Shown: positions 8,179-16,878, counted from the first letter of the stretch. The stretch is 64,000 nt of DNA from Streptomyces sp. HM190 (GCF_009857135.1 NZ_CP047318.1:124001-188000); one strand, 5' to 3'. The notes: generated from the letters alone by a model not told the origin. Made by a program: numbers and translations.

Positions 8179-9387
8179 TCAGACGGTGGTGGCGGCGTAG
8201 CGGTTGGCGGGGCGGGCCAGCCCCAGCAGGCCGCGCAGGGTGCCGGCCTCGTAGGCGCGGCGGAAGGCGCCCCGGCGCTGCAGTTCGGGGACCAGCCCCC
8301 GGGTGATCGCCGGGAGGTCGTGGCCGGCGACGGCGGGACGCAGCCGGAAGCCGGTCAGCCCGACGCTGTGCAACTCATGCAGCAGATCGGCGAGTTGGGC
8401 GGGCGTGCCGGTGAAGATGCGGGCATCACTCGTGTACGGCTGTCCCGCGAGCGCGTCGAGCCGTTCCCGGCGGGCGGTCGCGGCGGCCGGGTCGTCGTCG
8501 AGGAAGACGACCAGGTCGCCGAAGACATGGAGGGGGTCGGCGGCTCGCCCCGCCGCGTTCTGCTCGGCGCGGATCCGGGCGACGACGGCGCGGGCCTCGT
8601 CGGCGTCGTGCGGGGTGACGTACCCGATGTCGGCGGCGCGGGCCACCAGCCGGTACGGGACGGTGCCGTGGGCGAGGGCGCTGACGATCGGCTGGCCCTG
8701 CGGCGGGCGGGGCGTGATGCTGGGGCCTGTGACGCTGAAGTGCCTGCCCTCGAAGTCGATGTGGTGCAGCTTGTCCCGGTCGATGAAGCGGCCGGTGGCG
8801 GCGTCCCGGATCTCGGCGTCGTCCTCCCAGCTGTCCCACAGGCGGCGCACGACCTCCACGTAGTCGGCGGCCTCGTCGAAGAGGTCGGCCACCGGCTCCC
8901 AGGTGTCCGGGTGGTCGTAGGCCTCGATGCGCGGGACGCTGCGGCGGCCGAAGTGCGCGGCCTCGTTCGGGCGGGCCGTGATCTGCACGCGCAGGCCGGC
9001 GCGGCCGGCGCTGACGTAGTCGAGGGTGGCGATCGCCTTGGAGATGTGGAACGGCTCCGTGTGCGTGGCCACCACCGTCGGCACCAGACCTATGTGCCGG
9101 GTCAGCGGTGCGACGCGGGACGCGATGAGGACGGCGTCCAGGCGGCCGCGTACCTGGTCGGTGCGCTCGTCCGGGTCCAGGAAGTGGGAGGACTGAAGGC
9201 CGAGGCCGTCCTCGATGGTCACGAAGTCGAGCAGACCGCGCTCGGCCTCGGTGACCAGATCGGCCCAGTATCCGGCAGTGAACAGGTCGCGCGGGCGGGC
9301 CACCGGCTCGCGCCAGGAGGCGGGGTGCCAGCCGGTGCCGTCCAGAGCCACGGCAAGGTGCAGATGGGAAGCGGGAGTTGAGGACAC
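8179..9387 (-). CDS. LLM-class flavin-dependent oxidoreductase
   Basis: A 402-residue luciferase-like monooxygenase. It starts HLHLAVALDGTGWHPASWRE and carries the flavin-loop block TLDYVSAGRAGLRVQITARP and a C-terminal LRPAVAGHDLPAITRGLVPE. It belongs to the same broad NtaA/DszA-like clan but is more diverged than its neighbour. First gene of the four-monooxygenase operon (8179 down to 4556). A leader peptide ORF ends 77 nt upstream, which argues that the operon is induced under sulfur limitation. Confidence 0.76.
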   Translation of the reverse strand: MSSTPASHLHLAVALDGTGWHPASWREPVARPRDLFTAGYWADLVTEAERGLLDFVTIEDGLGLQSSHFLDPDERTDQVRGRLDAVLIASRVAPLTRHIGLVPTVVATHTEPFHISKAIATLDYVSAGRAGLRVQITARPNEAAHFGRRSVPRIEAYDHPDTWEPVADLFDEAADYVEVVRRLWDSWEDDAEIRDAATGRFIDRDKLHHIDFEGRHFSVTGPSITPRPPQGQPIVSALAHGTVPYRLVARAADIGYVTPHDADEARAVVARIRAEQNAAGRAADPLHVFGDLVVFLDDDPAAATARRERLDALAGQPYTSDARIFTGTPAQLADLLHELHSVGLTGFRLRPAVAGHDLPAITRGLVPELQRRGAFRRAYEAGTLRGLLGLARPANRYAATTV

Positions 9388-9464
9388 GGGGGTGCCTTCC
9401 TGAAGGTGCGTACGAGATCGCCGGCCCGCGGGAAATCGGGCTTTCGGCGGCTGGGGAAACGAGG

Positions 9465-9551
9465 TCAGGGGCTACAGAGGGAGCCGGCCACGCGCTGGAG
9501 GTCGATGTGGGACCGGGAGTGGAGGCGGACAGCACGGAGTACACGTGTCAC
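9465..9551 (-). CDS. Sulfur/cysteine leader peptide upstream of the monooxygenase operon
   Basis: A 28-residue ORF with GTG start: (V)TRVLRAVRLHSRSHIDLQR, then VAGSLCSP and stop. The SRSHIDLQRV core matches the actinobacterial sulfur leader peptides, with a Cys near the end. AGAGG lies 8 nt before the GTG. It ends 77 nt before the first LLM gene (start 9387). Inferred role: cysteine-responsive attenuation of the four-gene operon. Confidence 0.7.
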   Translation of the reverse strand: MTRVLRAVRLHSRSHIDLQRVAGSLCSP

Positions 9552-9592
9552 GTGTCGCACCTCTGTCCGGGCGGACACCGGCAACGCGGCGG

Positions 9593-10318
9593 CTATGCCG
9601 TTTCTTCCAGAGCGGCGACGCCGGTGTGCTGGACGAGCGAGAAGGCGGTGTGGCGGCGCACGGTGAAGCCGATCGATTCGTACAGCCGGATCGCGTTCGT
9701 GTTGGTGGCTGCGGCGTGCAGGAAGGGGCGTTCGCCGCGTTCCCTGACGCCGGCGGCGACCGCGCGGACCAGGCGGGTGGCCAGACCCCGGCCGCGGTGG
9801 GCGGGGTCGGTGCACACGGCGCTGATCTCCGTCCAGCCTGGTGGGTGCAGCCGCTCGCCGGCCAGGGCGATCAGCCGGCCCTGGTGGCGGATGCCGAGGT
9901 AGGTACCCAGTTCGACGGTTCGGGGCAGATAGGGGCCCGGCTCGGTGCGGGCGATCAGGTCGAGGATCTCGGGCACGTCGTCGGGTCCGAGCCGTACGGC
10001 CCCGGGGTCGTGTTCGGCCCGGAGGGAGGTGTCCACGAGTTGGACACCGTGTCCGGTTCGCACGACCTCCCAGCCCGCCGCCGCCTCGGTGACGCCCTGT
10101 ACCGCGGCGGTGCCGCCTGGGCCGACGAGTGCGGCGAGGTCGGCCCAGGCACGCGGGTCGTCCTCGTCGGAGAGGGCGTGGAACGGAGCCACGTCCTGCT
10201 GGTAGCGGACTGCGCGGCCGTGGCGTTCGGCGAAGCGGGCGTGGGGGCCGGTGAGCGCGGCCCAGGCGGGGTTGTCCAGGATGTGCGAGGAGAGGGCGTC
10301 GATGCTGGTCACGGACAT
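9593..10318 (-). CDS. GNAT-family N-acetyltransferase
   Basis: A 241-residue protein whose C-terminal half has the GNAT acetyl-CoA motif A (SAVCTDPAHRGRGLATRLVR) and motif B (AAATNTNAIRLYESIGFTV). The N-terminal half is a divergent GNAT-like region, as in FR47-like acetyltransferases. It lies between the ABC importer and the monooxygenase operon, separated from the importer by a strong hairpin. It may detoxify or modify an amino-thiol or amine released from organosulfur uptake, but the acceptor is unknown. Confidence 0.78.
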   Translation of the reverse strand: MSVTSIDALSSHILDNPAWAALTGPHARFAERHGRAVRYQQDVAPFHALSDEDDPRAWADLAALVGPGGTAAVQGVTEAAAGWEVVRTGHGVQLVDTSLRAEHDPGAVRLGPDDVPEILDLIARTEPGPYLPRTVELGTYLGIRHQGRLIALAGERLHPPGWTEISAVCTDPAHRGRGLATRLVRAVAAGVRERGERPFLHAAATNTNAIRLYESIGFTVRRHTAFSLVQHTGVAALEETA

Positions 10319-10360
10319 GGTGTGGCGGTCTCCGGTGTGCGGCTCGGGTGTCCGGCGCCC

Positions 10361-10394
10361 GGGGATTCCACCGCGAGGTGGCGGTGGAATCCCC
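10361..10394. terminator. Bidirectional-looking terminator hairpin
   Basis: A perfect 14-bp stem: ggggattccaccgc (10361-10374) and its complement (10381-10394), with a 6-nt loop. It begins 12 nt after the stop of the substrate-binding protein gene and lies before the GNAT start. It most likely ends the ABC-transporter operon. Confidence 0.75.
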
Positions 10395-10406
10395 GGTACG
10401 CGTTGG

Positions 10407-11435
10407 TCAGGAGTTGTCCAGTGGCAGCCCGGGCGGGTTGACCTCGGACGTGGCCACGGCCTCGTTCGAGAGGTTGTAGGCCTTGAGCCACTCGGCGTAC
10501 TGACCGTTCTTGATCAGGTAGTTGATGGCGTCGGCGAGCGGCTTCGCCAGGCCGCTGTCCTTCTTCGCGGTGGCCGCGATCAGGCCCTGCAGGCTCTCGC
10601 CGGCGCCGGAGTAGGTGCCGGCGGTGCGGGTGGCGTTGGGCGTGTTCGCGGTTTGCCGATTGTGGTAGGCGATGCCGGGGTTGGGGCCGAAGTACGCGTC
10701 GATCTTGCCGCTGGACAGGGCGAGGTAGACGCTGTTGCTGTCCTGGAAGTACTTGACGGTGAGGCTCTTGCCCTCCTTGGCCAGCTTCGCCTTCCACTCC
10801 AGGAGGATCTTCTCCTGGTTGGTGCCGGAGCCGACGGAGACGGTCTTGCCGGCGAGGTTCTCGTAGTTGCCGTCGAAGTTCCAGGTGCTCTTCTTCGGCA
10901 CGGTGAAGGCGAGGTTGTCCTGCCGGTAGGAGGCGAACTCGTACTTCTTCTTGCGCTCCTCGGTGTCGGTGACGTTGGAGAAGGCCACGTCGACCTTGCC
11001 GCTGTCGATGCCGACGAAGAGGTTCTCCCAGGTGGAGTTCTTCACCTCGGGCTGCAGGCCGAGGACTGCGGCGACCAGGCGGCCGAAGTCGGGCTCCGCG
11101 CCGGTGAGGGTCTTCTGGTCGCTGCCCACGTAGGCCAGCGGCGGGAAGCCGGCTGGCAGGGCGCCGACGCCGATCTCCAGCTTGCCGCTCTTCTTGAGGG
11201 CGGCGGGCAGTTCGGCGCTGATGGACTTGACCTCGGAGACCTTGATGGAGGTCTGCTTGGCCGCGCCGTTGGAGACCTGGCCGATGACGACCTCGCCGGA
11301 CGTGGCGGCGCTGTCGATGGATGTTGCCGCGTCGCTGTTGCCACCGCAGGCGGCGAGCCCGGTGACCAGGGAGGCGACGGCGGTCGCCGCGGTGATGCCG
11401 CGTATCAGGCTGCGTCGGGTGATGTGGGTGGACAT
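10407..11435 (-). CDS. ABC transporter substrate-binding lipoprotein, polar amino acid type
   Basis: A 342-residue secreted lipoprotein. A twin-arginine-like N-terminus (TRRSLIRG), a hydrophobic stretch and the lipobox LAAC put the lipidated Cys at residue 30. The body is the family 3 solute-binding fold: GKLEIGVGALPAGFPPLAYVG, then EPDFGRLVAAVLGLQPEV, TWENLFVGIDSGKVDVAFSN, and SGKIDAYFGPNPG. Such proteins bind polar amino acids or cystine. With the leader peptide and sulfur genes around, a sulfur-containing amino acid or small organosulfur ligand is the best guess. Last gene of the importer operon. Confidence 0.85.
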   Translation of the reverse strand: MSTHITRRSLIRGITAATAVASLVTGLAACGGNSDAATSIDSAATSGEVVIGQVSNGAAKQTSIKVSEVKSISAELPAALKKSGKLEIGVGALPAGFPPLAYVGSDQKTLTGAEPDFGRLVAAVLGLQPEVKNSTWENLFVGIDSGKVDVAFSNVTDTEERKKKYEFASYRQDNLAFTVPKKSTWNFDGNYENLAGKTVSVGSGTNQEKILLEWKAKLAKEGKSLTVKYFQDSNSVYLALSSGKIDAYFGPNPGIAYHNRQTANTPNATRTAGTYSGAGESLQGLIAATAKKDSGLAKPLADAINYLIKNGQYAEWLKAYNLSNEAVATSEVNPPGLPLDNS

Positions 11436-11502
11436 GGCCGTTCCTTGTCGCTGAAAGGGTGATGAGGGTGATCGTGGGGGGAGGTCACAGGGGTGGGGCG
11501 GG

Positions 11503-12300
11503 TCAGAGGACCTTGCCGAGGAAGTCCCTGGTCCGCTCGTGCTGGGGGTTGTCGAGGACCTCTGAGGGCGGGCCCTGCTCGATGATCTTGCCGTTGTCGA
11601 TGAAAACGACCCGGTCGGCGATCTCGCGGGCGAAGCCGATCTCGTGGGTGACGATGACGAGGGTGGTGCCGCTGGAGGCCAAGTCCCGAATGACGGCCAG
11701 GACTTCGCCGACCAGTTCGGGGTCCAGGGCGGATGTGGGCTCGTCGAAGAGGATGACTCCGGGGCGCAGGGCGAGGGCGCGGGCTATGGCGACGCGCTGC
11801 TGCTGGCCGCCGGAGAGTTGGCGCGGGTAGGCGCCGGTCTTGTCGGCGAGGCCGACACGGCCGAGGAGTTCATGGGCGAGTGCCTGTGCCTCGTTCCTGC
11901 CGAGCCGGCCGGTGGCGACCGGGGCGGTGGCCACGTTGTCCAGGACGGTCAGGTGTGGGAAGAGGTTGAAGTTCTGGAAGACGAAGCCGATGCGCCCGCG
12001 CTGGGTGAGGATCGCACGCTCGCTCAGTTCCTTCAGCCGATCGCCATGCCGCTTCACGCCGATCGGTTCGCCGTTGATGCTGACATAGCCGATCTCGGGC
12101 TTCTCCAGGTGGTTGATGACCCGCAGCAGGGTGGACTTGCCGGAGCCGGAAGGGCCGAGGATGACCGTGACCTCGCCGGGGCGGACGGTCAGGTCGACGC
12201 CGTCCAGGACCCGGTGGGTTCCGTACCACTTGTGCACGTCATGGACCTCGACGGTGGCGGCTACGACGTCCGCCAGGGCCTCGGCGGTCTTGGCGGTCAT
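11503..12300 (-). CDS. ABC transporter ATP-binding protein, amino acid importer
   Basis: A 265-residue ATPase of the GlnQ/HisP type. Walker A GPSGSGKST is at residues 49-57, the Q-loop at FVFQNFNLFPHLTVLDNV, the signature LSGGQQQRVAIARAL, Walker B ILFDEPTSALDP and the switch His in VIVTHEIGFA. It powers the importer with the adjacent permease, whose stop codon region overlaps its start by 4 bp. Energises uptake of the solute captured by the lipoprotein encoded downstream. Confidence 0.9.
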   Translation of the reverse strand: MTAKTAEALADVVAATVEVHDVHKWYGTHRVLDGVDLTVRPGEVTVILGPSGSGKSTLLRVINHLEKPEIGYVSINGEPIGVKRHGDRLKELSERAILTQRGRIGFVFQNFNLFPHLTVLDNVATAPVATGRLGRNEAQALAHELLGRVGLADKTGAYPRQLSGGQQQRVAIARALALRPGVILFDEPTSALDPELVGEVLAVIRDLASSGTTLVIVTHEIGFAREIADRVVFIDNGKIIEQGPPSEVLDNPQHERTRDFLGKVL

Positions 12301-13277
12301 ACGGCGGCCTCCCGGCGGATGCGGGCCCGCAGGACGGTGAGACCGGTGCGGAGCTTCTGCAGTGGCGTCGGCGGCAGGCTGCGGGTGGCGCCGCGGGCGT
12401 AGTACCGCTCGACATAGAACTGGACGACGGAAACGACGCTGGTCAGGATGAGATACCAGACGGTGACGACCAGCAGCAGCGGCACGATGTCGCCGGGGTA
12501 GGTGGAACCCATGGTCTGCGCGGAGCCGAAGAGGTCGAGCAGGGAGACGTAGAAGACCAGTGACGTGCCCTTGATCAGGCCGATGAGCTGGTTGACGTAG
12601 TTGGGGATGATGGAGCGCAGCGCCTGCGGAAAGACGATCTTCCGGAACTGGTAGCCCTTGGGCAGGCCGAGGGCGGCGGCGGCCTCGTGCTGGCCCTGGT
12701 CGACGGAGAGGATGCCGCCGCGCACCACCTCTGCCGCATAGGCAGCCTCGTTGAGGCTGAGGCCGACGACGGCGACGACCATGTCGGTGGCGAGTCTCGA
12801 CTCATCGAAGGAGAAGAAGGCCGGGCCGAAGGGGATGCCGACGCTCAACGTCTTGTAGAGGGCACTGAAGTTGTAAAGGAAGATCAGCACCACGATGAGC
12901 GGGATGGAACGGAACGCCCAGACATAGGTCCAGCTGACAGCGCGCAGCACGGGGCTCTTCGACAGCCGGGCCACGGCGATCAGGGTGCCGCCGATCAGGC
13001 CCAGCACCGCGCTGTAGGCGGTGACTTCGAGGGTGATCAGCAGGCCGTCGAGGATGGTGGGGCGCAGGAACCAGTAGCCCCAGCGGTCCCACTGGTAGAA
13101 GGGGTTGGAGATTAGTCCGTGCACGAACTGGGCGACCAGGACCACCATGACCGCGGTGGCAAGCCAGCGCCCTGGTCGTCGGAGCGGGAGAACTCGCTGG
13201 GCGGTGAGCGGTTTCGGTGGTTCGTCGGCGGTCGGCGCCTCGGGGAGGGTGACGGTGGCGCCAGGGGGTTCACTCAT
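12297..13277 (-). CDS. ABC transporter permease, amino acid importer
   Basis: A 326-residue integral membrane protein of the HisM/GlnP family. It has a proline-rich cytoplasmic N-terminus, several hydrophobic segments and the EAA loop (LNEAAYAAEVVRGGI, then GQHEAAAALGLPKGYQFRKIVFPQALRSIIP). The ATG at 13277 was chosen because GGAG lies 6-7 nt before it and MSEPPGATV begins the coding-like region; the frame stays open further upstream. It pairs with the ATPase encoded by the overlapping downstream gene. A leader peptide ORF precedes it by 144 nt. Confidence 0.87.
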   Translation of the reverse strand: MSEPPGATVTLPEAPTADEPPKPLTAQRVLPLRRPGRWLATAVMVVLVAQFVHGLISNPFYQWDRWGYWFLRPTILDGLLITLEVTAYSAVLGLIGGTLIAVARLSKSPVLRAVSWTYVWAFRSIPLIVVLIFLYNFSALYKTLSVGIPFGPAFFSFDESRLATDMVVAVVGLSLNEAAYAAEVVRGGILSVDQGQHEAAAALGLPKGYQFRKIVFPQALRSIIPNYVNQLIGLIKGTSLVFYVSLLDLFGSAQTMGSTYPGDIVPLLLVVTVWYLILTSVVSVVQFYVERYYARGATRSLPPTPLQKLRTGLTVLRARIRREAAV

Positions 13278-13421
13278 GGTCGGCTCCGGCTGTGTGGGAG
13301 CGCCCCGGAAGCGCGGCGGCATGCGGGGACGCACACGACGGCGAGGTACCGGGGGCGGGAGGGTAACGGCACACCGCAAGCGCGGTGTGGGTCAGGGAAT
13401 GCGGGGAGATGCGGGGAAGTG

Positions 13422-13571
13422 TCAGCCCCGGCAGCGGGCACAGCCCGGTGCGGTACACAGCGCGCTGTTCACACGAAGCAGATCGACGGCGCGATCGGTG
13501 ACGAGAGGGTTCGGGTACGGCTGTACACGGCTCTGCGGGCGGCGCGTGGCCGTCCTGTGAGCTGCGTACAT
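13422..13571 (-). CDS. Leader-peptide-like ORF upstream of the ABC importer
   Basis: A 49-residue ORF (MYAAHRTATRRPQSRVQPYP...) whose C-terminus reads RAVDLLRVNSALC-TAPGCARC-RG. DLLRVNSALC strongly resembles the DLxRVxSALC end of the sulfur leader peptides, although the usual R-H-[IV]-D is R-A-V-D here, and three Cys codons lie in the last 14. The start is uncertain; the functional ORF may be shorter. It lies 144 nt before the permease gene, so attenuation by cysteine is a reasonable inference. Confidence 0.55.
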   Translation of the reverse strand: MYAAHRTATRRPQSRVQPYPNPLVTDRAVDLLRVNSALCTAPGCARCRG

Positions 13572-13722
13572 GGCGTCACCATCTCTGTTCTGGCCCCGTG
13601 GGCCTCGCGCTTACCGAAGCGTCTTCGGTCCGGTCGTCACCTGGGGCACCCCACCGCGACGCGAGGGTTGCCGGTCAGCAAGCCAGGGCTTGTCGCTGAC
13701 ACTCATGACCGTTCTGGGCTGC

Positions 13723-13752
13723 AGTTAAGACAATTGCCCGAACGAATGTCAA
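13723..13752 (-). promoter_or_regulatory. Candidate promoter of the ABC importer operon
   Basis: On the minus strand TTGACA is followed after 18 nt by TTAACT, in an AT-richer patch between the GST-like gene and the leader ORF. The -35 is perfect and the -10 is weak. It would start transcription about 145 nt before the leader ORF start. Confidence 0.35.
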
Positions 13753-13775
13753 CGCCGGTCCACCAGGTGGAACGG

Positions 13776-14639
13776 CTAACGGGTGGTGTGTGCCGTCCAG
13801 TCCAGAATGCGGACGGCTGCTCCGGCGGCCTCCAGGCCCCGGCAGCCAGCGTGGTGACGGCGTGCGATGCCGCCGAGGTCGAGGTGGGCGCCGAAGGCGG
13901 GGTGGACGGTCAGGCATCGGGCGTAGGACCAGAGGGTGGGGTGGTCGGCGATGCGCTGGACCGCGGCGGCGTCCAGGTGGTTGCGGTGCACGGTGTCGAG
14001 CTGGACCAGGGTGACCCACAACTCCACGTCCGCGGCGGTGATTTCGTCGCGGATCAGGTACGTGCGGTTGACGAGCCATCGCTCCAGTGCGCCGAGTGTC
14101 TCAAGTAGCGTGCTCAGTGCCCTGTCACGTTCCAACGGCTCGAGACCGGCCGATCCGGCGCGCTGCGCGGCCTGTTCGATGCCCTGCGCGCACATCCGCT
14201 CGACCGCGTCGATGTCCGACTCCGCTCCGCACGGGTAGAGCGAGAGGCGGTCGGCACCGAACCGGCACGCGAGGTCACGCATGATGTCCGGGGCATGGGT
14301 GCTGACGATCCGTCCTGACCAGCCGTCGCTGAGCACCGGAGCGACGGCCGGCCCGGCGTACCGGTACGCGCTGGCCTCGTACAACGGACGCAAGACGCAG
14401 TGCCCGCCCTCGGGGCAGTCGGGGACCGCGGGCAGGAAGGTCACCGGACAGAGAGTGTCCAGGTCGAGCAGGCTGTGGGCGACGGCGATGCGCAGGCCAC
14501 CGGGGCAGGCGGTCGACAGATGGAGGTGGTAGCGGCCAGGAACGGCGTAGTGCCCGCTGCGCGCGTCCCGGCCGATCCGGCCCCGGAAGGCGGGCGCGGG
14601 TCGGTCGGAGGCGCGGGCGGCCAACGGCGTGACAGTCAT
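13776..14639 (-). CDS. Glutathione S-transferase-like protein (ECM4/omega type)
   Basis: A 287-residue protein. RYHLHLSTACPGGLRIAVAH resembles the thioredoxin-fold start of the ECM4/glutathionyl-hydroquinone reductase group, whose catalytic motif is C-P-W; here it is C-P-G with the Cys kept. The C-terminal all-helical GST domain is clear (ERWLVNRTYLIRDEITAADVELWVTLVQLDTV). ATG 14639 has GGGGAG 6-7 nt upstream. It is preceded by a leader peptide ORF ending 135 nt before the start, so it belongs to the sulfur regulon. In actinomycetes lacking glutathione it may use another thiol. Confidence 0.72.
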   Translation of the reverse strand: MTVTPLAARASDRPAPAFRGRIGRDARSGHYAVPGRYHLHLSTACPGGLRIAVAHSLLDLDTLCPVTFLPAVPDCPEGGHCVLRPLYEASAYRYAGPAVAPVLSDGWSGRIVSTHAPDIMRDLACRFGADRLSLYPCGAESDIDAVERMCAQGIEQAAQRAGSAGLEPLERDRALSTLLETLGALERWLVNRTYLIRDEITAADVELWVTLVQLDTVHRNHLDAAAVQRIADHPTLWSYARCLTVHPAFGAHLDLGGIARRHHAGCRGLEAAGAAVRILDWTAHTTR

Positions 14640-14774
14640 GGCTCTCCCCGAGAGCGGGCGTACGGACGTACGCGTGGCGGAAGCAACGTGGGGCGAGGAA
14701 GCAGAGGGCATCCGTGGGCGCCGGACGCATGAGTCCTCGCTGACGGGGCGCTTGCGGCACGGGATGCGCGCGGC

Positions 14775-14885
14775 TCAGTCCTGAGCGCTGATCGCGCTGC
14801 AGACACGCAGCAGATCGATGTGACGGCGGGAGGTCAGAAGAGGCGAACGGCTCACGCGTGCGGTGACCAGTTCCAGGCGCCTCAT
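14775..14885 (-). CDS. Sulfur leader peptide upstream of the GST-like gene
   Basis: A 36-residue ORF: MRRLELVTARVSRSPLLTSR then RHIDLLRVCSAISAQD and stop. SRRHIDLLRVCSAI is a textbook match to the actinobacterial sulfur leader peptides, with Cys directly after RV. AGGTAGGGA lies 3-5 nt before the ATG. Ends 135 nt upstream of the GST-like start. Confidence 0.75.
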   Translation of the reverse strand: MRRLELVTARVSRSPLLTSRRHIDLLRVCSAISAQD

Positions 14886-14913
14886 GTTTCCCTACCTATT
14901 CACTAGGATTTCC

Positions 14914-15617
14914 TCAGTGAGTGTCGATCCGGTCGGCCTCGGCGTCAAGAGGGCCGTCCCATATCGCGGACGCCCCGATGGACGACGGCCCACACGCCCC
15001 GCGTTTCCCAGTGCGACCGTCGGGACGCGGCACCGATATCCCTCCAGCAGGTCCAGCGTGCTGGCCAGCGCCGCCTGGGCATCCGCCAGCAACGTCAGCC
15101 GCGTAGCTCGGCGGTGATCCTGGCGACGCCGTAGGTGCCGTCCGACTCGCGTGCACGGCCCGTATCCGGGTGGCGAGGCGGGCGTCGGCCGCCTGCCGGG
15201 CGGCCCGGTCTGCGGCCGTCCGACGCCGGTAGCAGAAGCTGGAGCGGGCGATATCGAGGATGGTGCACAGCCGCTTCACGCCGTGGCGGCGGCGGTGGTC
15301 GGCAACGAACTGGAAGCGGTTCACCGGCGCTTCTCCCCGGCGAGAATACTTTGCCGCCTTGCGCAGGGTCTCGCGTTCTTCCTCCAGCTCACGGATCTTC
15401 TTGCGCAGAGCGGCGTTCTCCGCCTCCATTGGTGTCGACGGCTCGGTCGGCGCCTCCGCCCATCGTCCCCCCGGCCGGCTGCCCGCACCCAGTTCCGCAA
15501 GGTCCAGGGGTTGATCCCCAGATCGGCAGCGACCTGCTGGATCGTCGCCTCGGGCCGCGACTGGTACAGCGCGACCGCGTCCGCCTTGAACTGCGGCGGA
15601 TCGCTCTTCATGACCAC
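14914..15617 (-). mobile_element. Truncated, frameshifted IS3-family transposase remnant
   Basis: From 15617 leftward the OrfA start is clear: MVMKSDPPQFKADAVALYQS and DLGINPWTLRNWVRAAG, a helix-turn-helix. The frame then breaks near 15470. In a second frame the OrfA leucine-zipper (ENAALRKKIRELEEERETLRKAA) runs directly into the OrfB beginning (NRFQFVADHRRRHGVKRLC, IARSSFCYRRR). Near 15110 another break occurs, and ESDGTYGVARITAELR continues in a third frame to a stop. The DDE catalytic core is absent. It lies at the junction between the sulfur island and the antibiotic cluster. No terminal inverted repeats could be assigned with confidence. Confidence 0.8.
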
Positions 15618-15804
15618 GAACTGTCCGTTCTCAGATCCTCATGATCCAGTGTCTCGCGTGTCCAGGAGCAAGGGTCAAGGTCCGTTCGGGGAACGGCCGG
15701 AAATCAGGACGGAGGATGTCGGGTTAAGACGTCATCATGGTGTGGAACAGCCCGTGTCGAGGATGGACGCGGGTCAGGAACGCACGAACAGATGAGGGAC
15801 CTTC

Positions 15805-16740
15805 ATGGAACGCACGCCCGACACGCCGGCTCCGGACCTTCGGGGGAAGATCGCGCTGGTCGCGGGTGCCACGCGGGGGGCCGGACGAGCCATCGCCGTC
15901 CAACTGGGCGCGGCGGGTGCGACGGTCTACGTCACCGGCCGCACGACTCGGGAACGCCGCTCGGAGTACAACCGGTCCGAGACGATCGAGGAGACCGCAG
16001 AACTGGTCACAGAGGCTGGCGGAACCGGGATCGCGGTGCCGACCGACCACCTGGTGCCGGAGCAGGTCCGCGCGCTCGCCGACCGCGTCGACACCGAGCA
16101 GGGGCGGCTCGACGTACTGGTCAACGACGTCTGGGGCGGTGAGCGGCTGTTCGAGTTCGAGAAGAAGGTGTGGGAGCACGATCTTGACGCAGGGCTGCGG
16201 CTGATGCGGCTCGGCGTGGACACCCATGCGATCTCCAGCCACTTCCTCCTGCCTCTGCTGGTGCGTCGGCCCGGCGGGCTCGTGGTGGAGATGACCGACG
16301 GTACGACCGCGTACAACGGCAGCCATTACCGCAACTCGTACTTCTACGACCTGGTCAAGAACAGCGTGCTGCGCATGGGGTACGTGCTGGCCCATGAGCT
16401 GGAGTCGTACGGCGGGACGGCGGTGACGCTCACGCCGGGCTGGATGCGTTCGGAGATGATGCTCGAGACGCTCGGGGTCACGGAGGAGAACTGGCGCGAC
16501 GCGCTGACCGAGGTGCCGCACTTCTGCATCTCCGAGAGCCCCGCGTACGTGGGGCGCGCGGTCGCGGCGCTGGCGGGTGACGCGGATGTCGCGCGCTGGA
16601 ACGGCCAGTCGGTCTCCAGCGGGCAGCTTGCTCAGGAGTACGGCTTCACCGATCTCGACGGCTCGCGCCCCGACTGCTGGCGTTATTTGGTCGAGGTCCA
16701 GGAGGCGGGCAAGCCCGCCGACCCGTCCGGGTACCGATGA
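15805..16740 (+). CDS. SDR-family oxidoreductase
   Basis: A 311-residue short-chain dehydrogenase. The cofactor motif is VAGATRGAGRAIA (TGxxxGxG type), with VNDVWGG in place of the usual NNAG. YDLVKNS supplies the YxxxK pair, with the catalytic Ser position in MTDGTTAY. It is monocistronic, between the IS remnant and a converging methyltransferase gene, with a terminator in the gap. It could act in either neighbouring pathway or in neither. Confidence 0.8.
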   Translation: MERTPDTPAPDLRGKIALVAGATRGAGRAIAVQLGAAGATVYVTGRTTRERRSEYNRSETIEETAELVTEAGGTGIAVPTDHLVPEQVRALADRVDTEQGRLDVLVNDVWGGERLFEFEKKVWEHDLDAGLRLMRLGVDTHAISSHFLLPLLVRRPGGLVVEMTDGTTAYNGSHYRNSYFYDLVKNSVLRMGYVLAHELESYGGTAVTLTPGWMRSEMMLETLGVTEENWRDALTEVPHFCISESPAYVGRAVAALAGDADVARWNGQSVSSGQLAQEYGFTDLDGSRPDCWRYLVEVQEAGKPADPSGYR

Positions 16741-16822
16741 CGACACCCGGCGCGGGCCAGCGCTGATCGCGGTCGGTTGCCGGCCCCTATAGGTGTGGAG
16801 CTCGGGCGTCGGCAACACGCTC

Positions 16823-16856
16823 GCCCGGCATCCCTTGTGAAGGAGGGGTGCCGGGC
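16823..16856. terminator. Terminator between converging genes
   Basis: A 12-bp stem gcccggcatccc with ggggtgccgggc (one G-T pair) and a 10-nt loop lies between the SDR stop and the methyltransferase stop. Confidence 0.6.
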
Positions 16857-16878
16857 AGCGGACGCGTGCCGGACGGGA

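Noticed and set aside
14892..15092. A 66-residue minus-strand ORF downstream of the IS remnant
   Set aside because: Overlaps the frameshifted transposase end and the leader peptide promoter region; no family resemblance.
15805..16740. SDR gene as a THIQ pathway enzyme
   Set aside because: It is on the other strand, separated by a terminator, next to the IS remnant, and no known THIQ step clearly needs it; left unassigned.
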